NCBI RefSeq assembly: GCF_002217795.2
Contig: NZ_AP018823.1
Span: forward strand, 1,922,001-1,986,000
Length of the DNA: 64,000 nt
DNA from: Aquitalea magnusonii
Lineage (GTDB): Bacteria; Pseudomonadota; Gammaproteobacteria; Burkholderiales; Chromobacteriaceae
Direction: 5' to 3'
The number at the start of each line of letters is the position of its first letter. Positions within the stretch are counted from its first letter, which is position 1. Below the pieces are notes generated by a model that saw nothing but the letters and a program-made list of their open reading frames with translations, was not told where the DNA came from and made no database searches. Both the position numbers and the translations under genes were made by a program. Of the stretch, positions 46,381 to 56,867 are shown one piece after another.

Positions 46381-47582
46381 GCACGCCCAGCCAACAGCCC
46401 GCCACGCAGGCCACCCACTGGCCTGCCGTGCTGATTGCCATCTTTGCCGGTGCCGCCGGTGCCTTCTGCCTGGGCAAGGTGCCGGCAGTGCTGGGGCTGC
46501 TACGCCAGGAGCTGGGACTGAGTCTGGTTGAAGGCGGCTGGATCGCCTCTGCCTTTAACAGTCTGGCCATCGTACTCAGCCTGTTCGTGGGCTTGCTGCT
46601 GGTGCGCTGGAATGCACTGCAAGCAGGCGTCATCGGCCTGCTGCTGTTATTGCTTGGCGGCGCGCTGGCGCTGCCTGCGCATGGCCTCTACATGATGCTG
46701 GCCTCACGGGTGATCGAAGGCATCGGCTTCTTGCTGGTCTCGGTGGCCATGCCCGGCATGATCGTCAGTCTGGCCTGCGATCAGGACAAACGTCTGACCC
46801 TCAGCCTGTGGGCGGTAAACCTGCCGCTGGGTGCCGCTGTCGGCATGCTGCTGACCCCGGCGCTGGCCGCAGTTGGTGGCTGGCGTCTGGCATGGCTGGC
46901 GGGCATGGCATTGCAATTGCTGGCCTTGCTGTTACTGCTGTCGTGCAAAGCGGTTTTCCGGCAGTGCAACCCGCAGGCGCGTCCAAGCACGCCACAAGCG
47001 GCAGCACCGTTTGCCGTGTTACGCCAGTCGGCGGTCTGGCGCTACGGCCTCGCCTTCATGCTGTACACCCTGATGCTGTGGGCGGTGTTTGTCTGGCTGC
47101 CAACCATGCTGCAAGCGCGGCCGGAACTGAGCACCCACACGATCGCGCTGCTGTCGGCACTGGCGGTGGTAGCCAATATTCCCGGCAACCTTGCCGGGGC
47201 CTGGCTGCTCCGCCGCGGCATGGCGCGCGATACGCTGATTTGCACTGCGCTGGGGCTGATGGGCCTAAGCGGCTTGCTGGCTTTCTGGCCCGGCCTGCCC
47301 GCGGATGCGGCCTATCTGCTGTGCCTGCTGCTTTCCTTTTGTGGCGGTGCGGTGCCGCCCGCCGCCCTGTCCTCAGCCCATGGACTCAGCCGCGGCCCGG
47401 TGCAGCTGGCGGTGTTGCAAGGCTATTTCGTGCAACTGGCCAATCTGGGGCAGTTGCTCGGCCCCTTGCTGCTGGCCGCGCTGGTGGCCGGCTCCGCCGA
47501 CTGGAGCGTGGCGCGCAGCCTGTTTCTGGCCGGCACAGTGCTCGCCGCCATCCTGTTTGCCATGCAGCCGCGCAGCCATTAG
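46377..47582 (+). CDS. MFS transporter (CynX/NimT-like)
   Basis: The 401-residue protein has 12 predicted membrane helices; the first carries IFAGAAGAFCLGKVPAVLGLLRQELGLSLVEGGW. It resembles the cyanate/nitrate-type MFS group (CynX/NimT), members of which transport small organic anions or drugs. The start overlaps the pirin stop codon. It may export or import the compound handled by the isochorismatase/SDR/monooxygenase/pirin enzymes (inference). Confidence 0.87.
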   Translation: MSTPSQQPATQATHWPAVLIAIFAGAAGAFCLGKVPAVLGLLRQELGLSLVEGGWIASAFNSLAIVLSLFVGLLLVRWNALQAGVIGLLLLLLGGALALPAHGLYMMLASRVIEGIGFLLVSVAMPGMIVSLACDQDKRLTLSLWAVNLPLGAAVGMLLTPALAAVGGWRLAWLAGMALQLLALLLLLSCKAVFRQCNPQARPSTPQAAAPFAVLRQSAVWRYGLAFMLYTLMLWAVFVWLPTMLQARPELSTHTIALLSALAVVANIPGNLAGAWLLRRGMARDTLICTALGLMGLSGLLAFWPGLPADAAYLLCLLLSFCGGAVPPAALSSAHGLSRGPVQLAVLQGYFVQLANLGQLLGPLLLAALVAGSADWSVARSLFLAGTVLAAILFAMQPRSH

Positions 47583-47615
47583 CATGGCCTTCTTCTGCCA
47601 TCGCCGGAGCCTGCC

Positions 47616-48518
47616 GTGCTGGACCCGAAACAACTGGAAGCCCTGTCCGCCGTGGTGGACAGCGGTGGCTTTGACAAGGCCGCGCGCAAGCTTTTTCTCA
47701 CCCAGTCCGCCATCTCGCAACGCATTCGCCAACTGGAAGAACATCTGGGCCAGCCGGTACTGACCCGCACCAGCCCGCCCGAACCCACCGTGGCCGGACG
47801 ACTGCTGCTGCAACATTATCGCCAGCTCAGCCTGATGGAGGGGGAGCTGATCAGCACCCTGCGGCCGGACGCCGCGCAGCACGCATTCTCCAAACTTAGC
47901 GTGGGTGTCAATGCCGACAGCCTGGCCACCTGGTTTCTGCCTGCGGTGCAAAGCGTGATGCAGCAAGGTCGATTGCTGATTGATGTGATGATGGACGATC
48001 AGGACTACACCCACGAGCTGATGCGCGCGGGTCATGTGGTGGGTTGCGTCGGCACTCGCCCCACGCCGATTCAGGGTGGCGAATGCCATTTCCTCGGCTG
48101 CATGCGTTATCTGTGCCTGGCCACCCCGGCATTTGCCGCACATTACTTTGCCGATGGCTTCACCCCGGCGGCGCTGGCCCAGGCCCCGGCCATCATTTTC
48201 AGCGGCAAGGACGACCTGCACAGCGAATTCCTGCAGCAGTTTGCCGGCTATACGGGGAGCACACCCCACCTCACCCTGCCCACCCCGCAAGGCTTTGTGC
48301 AAGCCACGCGGCTGGGGCTGGCCTACAGCCTGCTACCGGAATTGATGATCGACGATGACCTGCACACCGGCCGCCTGATAGACCTGCTGCCAGGCCAATG
48401 CATAGACATGCCGCTTTACTGGCATCACTGGCGGGTGGAATCTTCGCTGACGCAGGCGCTAAGCGAAGCGCTGCAAACCCACGCCGCCAAGGTATTGCGC
48501 CAGACGCCGCCAGGCTGA
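47616..48518 (+). CDS. LysR-family regulator, ArgP/LysG-like
   Basis: The 300-residue regulator begins with GTG (GGAG six bases upstream) and the sequence MLDPKQLEALSAVVDSGGFDKAA, typical of ArgP/IciA/LysG. This group binds lysine or arginine and controls ArgO/LysE exporters. The only such exporter nearby is at 41.6-42.2 kb, on the other side of the LysR/pirin cluster. Regulation of that gene in trans is a reasonable expectation but not shown by sequence. Confidence 0.87.
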   Translation: MLDPKQLEALSAVVDSGGFDKAARKLFLTQSAISQRIRQLEEHLGQPVLTRTSPPEPTVAGRLLLQHYRQLSLMEGELISTLRPDAAQHAFSKLSVGVNADSLATWFLPAVQSVMQQGRLLIDVMMDDQDYTHELMRAGHVVGCVGTRPTPIQGGECHFLGCMRYLCLATPAFAAHYFADGFTPAALAQAPAIIFSGKDDLHSEFLQQFAGYTGSTPHLTLPTPQGFVQATRLGLAYSLLPELMIDDDLHTGRLIDLLPGQCIDMPLYWHHWRVESSLTQALSEALQTHAAKVLRQTPPG

Positions 48519-48598
48519 GACTCAGCCTGCAACACGATTGACAGCCACCGCCGCGCTAGGCAAGATCACGCGCCCAGTCTGAATGTACCGGAGCCATC

Positions 48599-49033
48599 AT
48601 GGCACAGCACACCCCCAGTCCCGCACAATGGGCAGAACTTGAAGCAGCAGCCCGCCTGGCTGCACGGCATGCCTACGTACCGTACAGCCGCTTTGCTGTC
48701 GGAGCCGCCATTCTGGATGAGCAGGACAGGATTCATCCCGGCTGCAATGTGGAAAATGCCAGCTACGGCCTGGGCAATTGTGCCGAGCGTACTGCCATTT
48801 TCTCTGCGCGCGCACTGCACGGCCTGCAACAAGTCATTGCCGTCTGCATTTACACCCCAACCGCCACGCCCACCTCCCCCTGCGGTGCCTGCCGCCAGGT
48901 GCTGAACGAGTTTGGCCCGCACCTGCTGGTGCGCAGCATCTGCGACGGACCTGACCGCATCGACACCACGCTGGACCAACTGCTGCCGCATGCCTTCGGC
49001 CCGCAAAACCTGACGGATGCAGCGGCATCCTGA
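48599..49033 (+). CDS. cdd: Cytidine deaminase
   Basis: The 144-residue zinc enzyme deaminates cytidine and deoxycytidine to uridines for pyrimidine salvage. Zinc ligands and the catalytic glutamate are Cys61 and Glu63 in NCAERTA, then Cys95 and Cys98 in SPCGACRQ. It is the short tetrameric type. A GGAG site lies seven bases before the ATG, and a terminator follows. Confidence 0.94.
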   Translation: MAQHTPSPAQWAELEAAARLAARHAYVPYSRFAVGAAILDEQDRIHPGCNVENASYGLGNCAERTAIFSARALHGLQQVIAVCIYTPTATPTSPCGACRQVLNEFGPHLLVRSICDGPDRIDTTLDQLLPHAFGPQNLTDAAAS

Positions 49034-49058
49034 TTCTTCAGCACGCTGAAACAATAAA

Positions 49059-49086
49059 AAAACGGAAGCCCAAAGGCTTCCGTTTT
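49059..49086. terminator. Bidirectional terminator between cdd and purL
   Basis: AAAACGGAAGCC (49059-49070), loop CAAA, GGCTTCCGTTTT (49075-49086) has A/T-rich tails on both sides. It serves cdd and possibly the convergent purL, about 140 bases away. Confidence 0.82.
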
Positions 49087-49225
49087 GTTTTGCAGCTCAC
49101 TCCAGGCCTGCCTGGCGCGGCGGACAAGATAGCGCAGCGTCCCTGGGGCAAGGCGCGCCGACACAGACAGTACACTGCGTACGGCAAGGAGGCGAACGCT
49201 GCCACAGGGGTTTTGTCAGCTGCGC

Positions 49226-52200
49226 TTAGCCCACCCAGCGGCGTGCCGAGGCAAACATGCGGAACCAGGCACCGTTTTCGCCCCAGCCTTCCGGATGCCA
49301 GCTATTTTGCACGGTACGGAACACGCGTTCCGGGTGCGGCATCATGATGGTGAAGCGGCCATCGGCGGTGGTGACACCGGTGATACCGGCCGGCGAGCCG
49401 TTCGGGTTCAGCGGGTAGGTTTCGGTCGGCTTGCCGTTGAAGTCCACATAACGCAGCGCGGTGAGCACACCATCCTGTGCGCCCGGCGCAAATACGGCAC
49501 GGCCTTCACCGTGGCTGACCACTACCGGCAACTGGCTGCCCACCATGTCGGCCAGGAAGATGGACGGCGATTCGGTGACTTCCACCATGGTGAAGCGGGC
49601 TTCGAACTGCTCGGACGCATTGCGCTGGAACTTGGGCCAGTGCTGGGCACCCGGAATGATGCCGGACAGATTGGACATCATCTGGCAGCCATTGCACACC
49701 CCCAGCGCGAAGGTGTCGCCACGCTGGAAGAAGGCTTCAAACTGCTCGCGGGCACGCGGGTTGAACAGCACGCTCTTGGCCCAGCCTTCGCCGGCACCCA
49801 GCACGTCGCCGTAGCTGAAACCACCGCAGGCAGCCAGACCCTTGAAGTCGGCCAGCGACACGCGACCGCTGATGATGTCGCTCATGTGGACATCCACGGC
49901 CTGGAAACCGGCACGGTCGAATGCCGCAGCCATTTCCAGTTGGCCGTTCACCCCCTGCTCGCGCAGGATAGCCATGCGCGGACGCGCGCCGGTGGCAATG
50001 AACGGTGCCGCCGGGTTTGCTTCGGTATCGAAGGACAGCTTGGCAAACAGGCCCTGCGACTTGGTATTGGACAGCAGCAGGTGCTCGCTGTCGGCGCAGG
50101 CCGGGTTGTCACGCATGCGTTGCAGACGGTGGCTGGTTTCGCTCCAGGCCTTGTGCAGATCGACGCGGCTTTCGTTGAACAACTCTTCGCCATGATGATT
50201 GATGATCAGGCGGTCCTTGCTGTTGATCTTGCCCAGCACGAACAGCTCGCGGCCAATGCCGGCAGCCATGAAGCGCGAAATCACTTCGGCAGTGTGGGCC
50301 TTCTTCACCTGCAGCACCGCACCCAGCTCTTCGTTGAACAGCACGCGCATGATGCGGCCATGGGTGGCGGCTTCCGGTGTCGGCTGCACGAAATCGTCGA
50401 TCAGGCGCTGGGTGTTCTTGCGCTCGATCACCAGCTCTTGCAAATCCACCGTCAGGCCCACATGACCGGCAAACATCATTTCCGCCAGCGTGGCGAACAG
50501 GCCGCCATCGGCACGGTCGTGATAGGCCAGCAGCATGTCATCGCGCAGCAGGGTTTGCACGGTATTGAAGAAGGCAGCCAGTTGGGACGGGCTTTCCACG
50601 TCCGGCGCACGGCCTTCCATGGCCTTCCACACCTGGCCGTAGATGGAACCGCCCAAACGGCAGCGGCCATAGCCCAGGTCCACCAGAATGATGTCGGTAT
50701 CTTTTTCATCACGCAGTTGCGGGGTAACGGTCTTGCGCACGTCTTCCACCGGGGAGAAGGCAGTGACGATCAGCGAAACCGGCGCAGTCACCGACTTCTT
50801 CTCGCCGTTTTCTTCCCATACCGTCTTCATCGACAGCGAGTCCTTGCCCACCGGAATGCTGACGCCCAGGTCCTGGCTCAGGCGGGAAACCGCTTCCACG
50901 GTTTCGTACAGGCGCGCATCTTCGCCCGGATGGCCGGCAGCGGCCATCCAGTTGGCGGACAGCTTGATGTTGCCGATATGGCTGACAAAGCTGGCGGCAA
51001 TATTGGTGAGCGATTCACCAATGGCCATGCGTCCGGAAGCTGCGGCGTTGAACAAGGCAGTCGGCGTACGTTCGCCCATGGCCATGGCTTCGCCACGGTA
51101 GCTGTTGAAACCCATGGTGGTGACGGCAACGTCGGCCACCGGCACCTGCCACGGGCCCACCATCTGGTCGCGCGCGGTCATGCCGCCCACCGAGCGGTCG
51201 CCAATGGTGATGAGGAAGGACTTGTCGGCCACGGCCGGGTTGCGCAGCACGCGGTAGGCGGTTTCCTTCAGCGGGAAGCGCGAAGCGTCGAACACGCGGA
51301 ATTCCAGCGGTACGGTCTTCACGTCGCGGGTCATGCGCGGCGGCTTGCCCAGCAACACTTCCAGCGGCATGTCCACCGGCTTGTTGTTGAAGTAGTCGTC
51401 GCGGACTTGCAGGTGGCCGTCATCGGTGGCCACGCCCAGCACGGCAAACGGGCAGCGCTCGCGTTCGCAAATGGCGGTAAAGCGGTCCAGGTCCTGCGGC
51501 AGGATGGCCAGCACGTAACGCTCTTGCGATTCGTTGGACCAGATCTGCATCGGGGTCATGCCCTTTTCTTCCAGATGCACCTTGCGCAGGTGGAAGATGG
51601 CACCGCGGCCAGCGTCGTTCACCAGTTCCGGGAAGGCATTGGACAGGCCACCGGCACCCACGTCGTGAATCGACACGATGGGGTTATTGGCACCGTACTG
51701 CCAGCAGCGGTCAATCACTTCCTGACAGCGGCGTTCGATTTCCGGGTTGCCGCGCTGTACCGAGTCGAAGTCCAGGTTTTCGCTGTTGGCACCGGTGTCC
51801 ATGGAGGACGCCGCGCCACCGCCCAGGCCGATCAGCAGGCTGGGGCCGCCCAACTGGATCAGCAAGGCGCCTTCCGGAATTTCATTCTTGTGAATCTGTT
51901 GCTGCTGAATGCTGCCCAGACCACCGGCAATCATGATGGGCTTGTGGTAGCCGCGCATTTCGCCGTCGACAACTTCTTCAAAGGTACGGAAGTAGCCGGT
52001 CAGGTTGGGACGGCCAAATTCGTTATTGAAGGCAGCGCCGCCAATCGGGCCGTCCAGCATGATTTGCAGGGCGGAGGCAATGCGACCCGGACGGCCATAT
52101 TCGGCCTTGTCTTCGCTATACACTTCCCACGGCTGCACAAAGCCCGGAATGTTCAGGTTGGACACGGTAAAGCCGGTCAGGCCGGCCTTGGGGCGCGAAC

Positions 52201-53185
52201 CACGACCGGTGGCACCTTCGTCACGGATTTCACCACCGGAACCGGTGGAAGCACCCGGAAACGGGGAAATGGCGGTCGGGTGGTTGTGGGTTTCCACCTT
52301 CATCAGGATGTCGGTCGGTTCGGTGGTGAAACCGTACTCGGCCGTTTCCGGTGCCGGGTAGAAGCGGTCGATGAAGGCGCCTTCAATCACCGAGGCATTA
52401 TCCTTGTAGGCCACCAGCGTGCCTTCCGGATGTGCATCGTGCGTGTCGCGAATCATGCGGAACAGCGACTTGCCCTGCTCTACGCCATCGATCACGAACT
52501 GCGCATTGAAAATCTTGTGACGGCAATGTTCCGAGTTGGCCTGGGCAAACATCATCAGTTCAACGTCGGTGGGATTGCGGCCCATGCGGGTGAAGTTTTC
52601 CACCAGGTAGACGATTTCGTCTTCGGACAGCGCCAGGCCCAGCGAGCGGTTGGCCGCTTCCAGCGCCGCGCGGCCGCCTGCCAGGATGTCCACACTGGTC
52701 AGCGGCTGCGGGTCCATGTGGACAAACAGCTTGTCGGCATCGTCCAGCGAGCCCAGCACGGTTTCGGTCATGCGATCGTGCAAGAGGCCCGCCAGAATCT
52801 GACGAGCCTCTTCACTTAAAGATACCCCGGCGGTGCTTACCCAGTAAGCAGTGCCGCGCTCGATCCGCAGCACTTGTTCCAGCCCGCAGTGGCGGGCAAT
52901 ATCGGTAGCCTTGGAGGCCCAGGGGGACAGCGTACCCAGTCGTGGGGTCACCAGAAACAACTCGCCCTGCGGCGCTGCGGCATACGGAGCCTCGCCGTAG
53001 TTGAGCAGCTTGCCCAGAATGCCTTGCTGTTCGGTCGAGAGTTCGTTTTCGCTCTCGGCAAAATGCCAGAATTCGGCTTTCAGGCTGATCTCGGGCAGGC
53101 CGGCTTCTGCAGCGGCAGCGAGAAGTTTTTCAAGACGAAACTGGGACAGGGCAGCACCGCCCCGCAGCTTGAGAATGGTCGACAT
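49226..53185 (-). CDS. purL: Phosphoribosylformylglycinamidine synthase
   Basis: The 1319-residue large-type PurL converts FGAR to FGAM with glutamine and ATP in purine biosynthesis. The N-terminal PurS-like domain precedes the ATPase core ([19 protein letters not shown]), and the C-terminal glutamine amidotransferase has Cys in GVCNGCQMM and the HPERVFR end. The length equals that of single-chain enterobacterial PurL (about 1295). The ATG opening [10 protein letters not shown] was chosen; an ORF start 23 codons earlier is not family-like. The long opposite-strand frame is only a codon-bias shadow. Confidence 0.97.
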   Translation of the reverse strand: MSTILKLRGGAALSQFRLEKLLAAAAEAGLPEISLKAEFWHFAESENELSTEQQGILGKLLNYGEAPYAAAPQGELFLVTPRLGTLSPWASKATDIARHCGLEQVLRIERGTAYWVSTAGVSLSEEARQILAGLLHDRMTETVLGSLDDADKLFVHMDPQPLTSVDILAGGRAALEAANRSLGLALSEDEIVYLVENFTRMGRNPTDVELMMFAQANSEHCRHKIFNAQFVIDGVEQGKSLFRMIRDTHDAHPEGTLVAYKDNASVIEGAFIDRFYPAPETAEYGFTTEPTDILMKVETHNHPTAISPFPGASTGSGGEIRDEGATGRGSRPKAGLTGFTVSNLNIPGFVQPWEVYSEDKAEYGRPGRIASALQIMLDGPIGGAAFNNEFGRPNLTGYFRTFEEVVDGEMRGYHKPIMIAGGLGSIQQQQIHKNEIPEGALLIQLGGPSLLIGLGGGAASSMDTGANSENLDFDSVQRGNPEIERRCQEVIDRCWQYGANNPIVSIHDVGAGGLSNAFPELVNDAGRGAIFHLRKVHLEEKGMTPMQIWSNESQERYVLAILPQDLDRFTAICERERCPFAVLGVATDDGHLQVRDDYFNNKPVDMPLEVLLGKPPRMTRDVKTVPLEFRVFDASRFPLKETAYRVLRNPAVADKSFLITIGDRSVGGMTARDQMVGPWQVPVADVAVTTMGFNSYRGEAMAMGERTPTALFNAAASGRMAIGESLTNIAASFVSHIGNIKLSANWMAAAGHPGEDARLYETVEAVSRLSQDLGVSIPVGKDSLSMKTVWEENGEKKSVTAPVSLIVTAFSPVEDVRKTVTPQLRDEKDTDIILVDLGYGRCRLGGSIYGQVWKAMEGRAPDVESPSQLAAFFNTVQTLLRDDMLLAYHDRADGGLFATLAEMMFAGHVGLTVDLQELVIERKNTQRLIDDFVQPTPEAATHGRIMRVLFNEELGAVLQVKKAHTAEVISRFMAAGIGRELFVLGKINSKDRLIINHHGEELFNESRVDLHKAWSETSHRLQRMRDNPACADSEHLLLSNTKSQGLFAKLSFDTEANPAAPFIATGARPRMAILREQGVNGQLEMAAAFDRAGFQAVDVHMSDIISGRVSLADFKGLAACGGFSYGDVLGAGEGWAKSVLFNPRAREQFEAFFQRGDTFALGVCNGCQMMSNLSGIIPGAQHWPKFQRNASEQFEARFTMVEVTESPSIFLADMVGSQLPVVVSHGEGRAVFAPGAQDGVLTALRYVDFNGKPTETYPLNPNGSPAGITGVTTADGRFTIMMPHPERVFRTVQNSWHPEGWGENGAWFRMFASARRWVG

Positions 53186-53308
53186 GCAACACTCGCGACA
53201 AGGATCAGGAAAGCGCGTCATAATACAGCAAAACAGGCCGTACATTAAGGCCATTCTGCGGCGAATGTCGGGCTATCAATCGTCCACAGCGCATTTACGG
53301 AACAATAA

Positions 53309-53671
<363 letters not shown>

Positions 53672-53712
53672 TCAGCCCCCCCTGCTGCCGGCCCCACCAG
53701 GCGCAGGGCATG

Positions 53713-53740
53713 AAAAAAGGCCGCATCAAGCGGCCTTTTT
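53713..53740. terminator. Bidirectional terminator between glnB and bamD
   Basis: GGCCGC, loop ATCAA, GCGGCC with A6 and T5 tails, located between convergent genes. Confidence 0.88.
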
Positions 53741-53758
53741 GCTATCCGGCATGGCGGA

Positions 53759-54550
53759 TTATTTCCACACCTTCCACCACGGCATTTCTTCCACCTGCCA
53801 CGGCTGGGTCAGATAAGCACTCTTGGGGTAGTTCAGCGCCAGCACGCGCTTGGCATCGCTTGCCAGTTGCGCCATACCCAGCTTGTCGTAGGCCACCGAC
53901 ATCAGCGCCAATGCTTCTTCCGGATACTTGGTATTGGAGTATTCCTTCACCACGTTCTGCGCGCGGTTGGCCGCTGCCAGGTAAGCGCCACGCTTCATGT
54001 AGTAGCGTGCCACATGCATTTCGCTGCCGCCCAGTGCATCCACCAGACGGTTCATCTTTTGCAGCGCATCCGCACTATACTTGCTGTTGGGGAAGCGGGT
54101 GGTCAGTTCGCGGAAGGCCAGGAAGGATTCGCGCGCCGCTTTCGGGTCACGTTCACTCATGTCCTGACCAGCCCACTTGGACAACATGCCCTGATCGTCG
54201 TTGTAGTAGACCAAACCCTTCAGGTAGTACACGTAGTCCACATTCGGGTGGGCCGGATGCAGCTTGATGAAGCGGTCGGCAGCGGCCACGGCCAGTTCCG
54301 GTTCATTATCCTTGTAATGCGTATAGGCCAAGTCCATTTCGGCCTGCTGGGCATAGCGGCCATAAGGGTAGCGCGCTTCCAGCGTTTCGTACAGCTTGAC
54401 AGCACGGGTATAATTACCGCTGTTCAGTTCATCCCGAGCTTCCGAGTAGAGCTTTTCCACGGTCCAGCCGCGCGTTTCGTCGTAGGTTTCCGTGGTTGCA
54501 CAACCGGCAAGCCCCATCACCAACATTGCTGCTACAACGTATCTTTTCAT
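53759..54550 (-). CDS. bamD: Outer-membrane assembly lipoprotein BamD (ComL)
   Basis: The 263-residue lipoprotein has lipobox GLAGC with Cys17 and five TPR-like repeats (YSEARDELNSGNYTRAVKLYETLEARYPYG is the first). It is an essential part of the BAM complex that inserts beta-barrel proteins. An AAGGA site lies upstream of its ATG, inside the coding region of rluD. Its start codon overlaps that of rluD on the opposite strand (shared CATG). Confidence 0.95.
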   Translation of the reverse strand: MKRYVVAAMLVMGLAGCATTETYDETRGWTVEKLYSEARDELNSGNYTRAVKLYETLEARYPYGRYAQQAEMDLAYTHYKDNEPELAVAAADRFIKLHPAHPNVDYVYYLKGLVYYNDDQGMLSKWAGQDMSERDPKAARESFLAFRELTTRFPNSKYSADALQKMNRLVDALGGSEMHVARYYMKRGAYLAAANRAQNVVKEYSNTKYPEEALALMSVAYDKLGMAQLASDAKRVLALNYPKSAYLTQPWQVEEMPWWKVWK

Positions 54551-55652
54551 GACCGATCCTTACTTTGACTCGGAGGATTATAGCGATATCTCGGAAAACG
54601 AGGTATCTGCTCGACAACAGCTGGAGGTTCCGCTCTCTTTGGGTAGCGAACGCCTTGACGCAGCTCTTGCCAAACTCCTCCCCGATTACTCCCGCAGCCG
54701 CCTGACCCAATGGATCAAGGATGGCCATGTTCTGGTGGACGGCAAAGTCGTCCCCCCGAAAACCAGGCTGCTGGGTGGCGAAAAGCTGGACGTTACCATT
54801 GTTCAGTCAAATGAAGAAATGGCTTTCCATCCCGAAGCCATGGATTTGCCCATTGTTTACGAAGATGAACACATCCTGGTGGTGAACAAACCGGCCGGCC
54901 TGGTGGTGCATCCGGCCAGTGGCAACTGGACCGGCACCCTGCTCAACGGCCTGCTGCACCACTGCCCCGCCCTGGCCCACGTACCGCGCGCCGGCATCGT
55001 ACACCGGCTGGACAAGGACACCAGTGGCCTGATGGTGGTGGCCAAGACCGTTCCGGCGCAAACCGAGCTGGTGCGCCAGCTACAGGCACGCACGGTAAAG
55101 CGCATCTACCGTGCCATTGCCGATGGCGTGGTGCCGTTTGATGGCACCATCAGCACCCAGATTGGCCGCGACCCGCACAACCGCCTGAAAATGGCGGTGC
55201 TGAAGTTTGGCGGCAAACCGGCCATTACCCACGTACGCGTGCTGGAACGCTTTGACAGCCATTCCTATATCGAATGCAAGCTGGAAACCGGCCGCACCCA
55301 CCAGATTCGCGTCCACATGAAGGAAGCCCGCCACCCGCTGGCCGGTGATGCGCTGTACGGCAACCCGCGCCACAAGATGGACGACTACGTGGCCGACGCG
55401 GTCAAGCTGCTGGCACGTCAGGCGCTGCACGCCTACAAACTGGCGCTGGTTCACCCGGCCACCGGCGAAGAGCGCAGTTGGCAGGCGCCGATGCCGGAAG
55501 ACTTCATGCACCTGCTCAACACCCTGCGCGGCGAAGGCGGCGAACGGCTGCAACAGGCCGCTGCGGGTGCAGAAGACGATGCAGAAGACTGGGACGACGA
55601 GGACGATGAAGACGACGATGGCGACATCGAGGTGATTTATGTGCGTGACTGA
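54549..55652 (+). CDS. rluD: Ribosomal large-subunit pseudouridine synthase D
   Basis: The 367-residue enzyme makes pseudouridines in helix 69 of 23S rRNA. It has an S4 RNA-binding domain (RLDAALAKLLPDYSRSRLTQWI) and the catalytic Asp in HRLDKDTSGL. The N-terminus carries an acidic extension (MTDPYFDSEDYSDISENE) and the C-terminus a run of about 20 acidic residues. There is no clear ribosome site, which is notable because the start overlaps the divergent bamD start. The end overlaps pgeF by 14 bases. Confidence 0.94.
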   Translation: MTDPYFDSEDYSDISENEVSARQQLEVPLSLGSERLDAALAKLLPDYSRSRLTQWIKDGHVLVDGKVVPPKTRLLGGEKLDVTIVQSNEEMAFHPEAMDLPIVYEDEHILVVNKPAGLVVHPASGNWTGTLLNGLLHHCPALAHVPRAGIVHRLDKDTSGLMVVAKTVPAQTELVRQLQARTVKRIYRAIADGVVPFDGTISTQIGRDPHNRLKMAVLKFGGKPAITHVRVLERFDSHSYIECKLETGRTHQIRVHMKEARHPLAGDALYGNPRHKMDDYVADAVKLLARQALHAYKLALVHPATGEERSWQAPMPEDFMHLLNTLRGEGGERLQQAAAGAEDDAEDWDDEDDEDDDGDIEVIYVRD

Positions 55653-56394
55653 TCCGTCCAGCCACTGGCTGCAGGCCGACTGGCCCGCCCCGGCCAATGT
55701 GCGCACCCTGATCACCACCCGCCAGGGCGGCCACAGCTTGCAACCCTTCAACAGCTTCAACCTTGGCACTCACGTAGGCGATGATGCCGACGCCGTGGCC
55801 GCCAACCGCGAACTGCTGCGCGCCGCACTGCCGGCCGAACCGGCCTGGCTCAACCAGATACACGGCACCCATGTCGTCAACGCCGCGGAAGTGAGCGACC
55901 GCCTGCTGGATGCCGATGCCAGCTACAGCACCACGCCCGGCACGGTATGCGTGGTGATGACGGCTGATTGCCTGCCGGTATTGCTGTGCAATGCTGCCGG
56001 CAGCGTGGTAGCCGCCGCTCACGCCGGCTGGCGCGGCCTGTGCGATGGCGTGCTGGAAGCCAGCGTGGCCGCCACCGGCGTGGCAGCCTCCAGCCTGATG
56101 GCCTGGCTGGGGCCGGCCATCGGCCCGGATGCCTTTGAAGTGGGTGCCGAAGTGCGCGCTGCCTTCATGGCGCAGGACCCGGCAGCCGAGCAAGCCTTTG
56201 CCGCCATTGGCGAAGACAAATACCTGGCCGACATCTACCTGCTGGCGCGCCAGCGGCTGGCGGCGCTGGGCATTGAGCGGGTATACGGTGGGGATTTCTG
56301 CACGGTCATCGATCGCGAACGCTTTTTTTCCTATCGCCGCGACAAGATTACCGGCCGCATGGCCAGTCTGATCTGGCTGCAGCCGCAAGACTAA
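55639..56394 (+). CDS. pgeF: Peptidoglycan editing factor PgeF (YfiH, laccase-domain)
   Basis: The 251-residue cytoplasmic protein has the metal ligands of the YfiH/DUF152 family: His in NQIHGTHVV, Cys in MTADCLPVLL and His in AHAGWRG. E. coli YfiH was reported to correct misincorporated amino acids in the peptidoglycan precursor, and a polyphenol-oxidase activity has also been described. It overlaps the rluD 3' end by 14 bases, the usual gene order in proteobacteria. Confidence 0.92.
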   Translation: MCVTDPSSHWLQADWPAPANVRTLITTRQGGHSLQPFNSFNLGTHVGDDADAVAANRELLRAALPAEPAWLNQIHGTHVVNAAEVSDRLLDADASYSTTPGTVCVVMTADCLPVLLCNAAGSVVAAAHAGWRGLCDGVLEASVAATGVAASSLMAWLGPAIGPDAFEVGAEVRAAFMAQDPAAEQAFAAIGEDKYLADIYLLARQRLAALGIERVYGGDFCTVIDRERFFSYRRDKITGRMASLIWLQPQD

Positions 56395-56407
56395 GCTCCC
56401 GCTCGAC

Positions 56408-56445
56408 ACGGCAGCCCGCACGTTATGGCGTGGGCTGCCGTTTTT
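56408..56445 (+). terminator. Rho-independent terminator of rluD-pgeF
   Basis: ACGGCAGCCC pairs with GGGCTGCCGT, extended inside by CACG/CGTG, followed by five T residues. It lies 13 bases after the pgeF stop. Confidence 0.88.
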
Positions 56446-56867
56446 CTTGCCCACAGCGCCGCGATGGATGAGAAAAAAGATGAAACGTCATCAATTTTTC
56501 ATGCCAAAGGCGTAGCGGCCACGCAACAAAGGCAGAACACCAGATATTGTGGCGAAACTGCATCAGCACCCAGATGCTTGTCTTTACAGGATTTCCCCCC
56601 GGCACCAAAAGCAGGCAGCCCTGCCCCAAAAAATTCCTACCCCCCTGTAAGCCTTATCTGGCGTGGATTTCACATTTTCTGACGGACTGTCAAGACTTGC
56701 CCCGCCACGCACAGAACACTAGAATTTGGGCCAACCTAGCAGTACAAACATACATATTGTGTTTATTCACAACGAACACACAGCTTTTCAACAGACTTGT
56801 CCACAGCCCGCATCCAGCCACCCGCTGGCCGCACCGGCGAAGACGCAAACCACCCAAAGAGGGCCCC
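56446..56867 (+). promoter_or_regulatory. nrdA control region with sigma-70 promoter and paired NrdR boxes
   Basis: TTGCCC (56697-56702), 17 bases and TAGAAT (56720-56725) form a good promoter. Two imperfect matches to the NrdR box (ACACwATATATwGTGT) lie at 56716-56731 (11/16, over the -10) and 56747-56762 (12/16), exactly 31 bases apart as NrdR pairs usually are. A further 13/16 match is at 56537-56552. The 5' leader is about 135 bases. No gene was recognised here. Confidence 0.65.

Noticed and set aside
49295..52819. 1174-codon plus-strand reading frame opposite purL
   Set aside because: It is the antisense shadow of purL caused by high GC at third positions. Its product is His/Gln/Gly-rich without domain similarity and purL is unambiguous.
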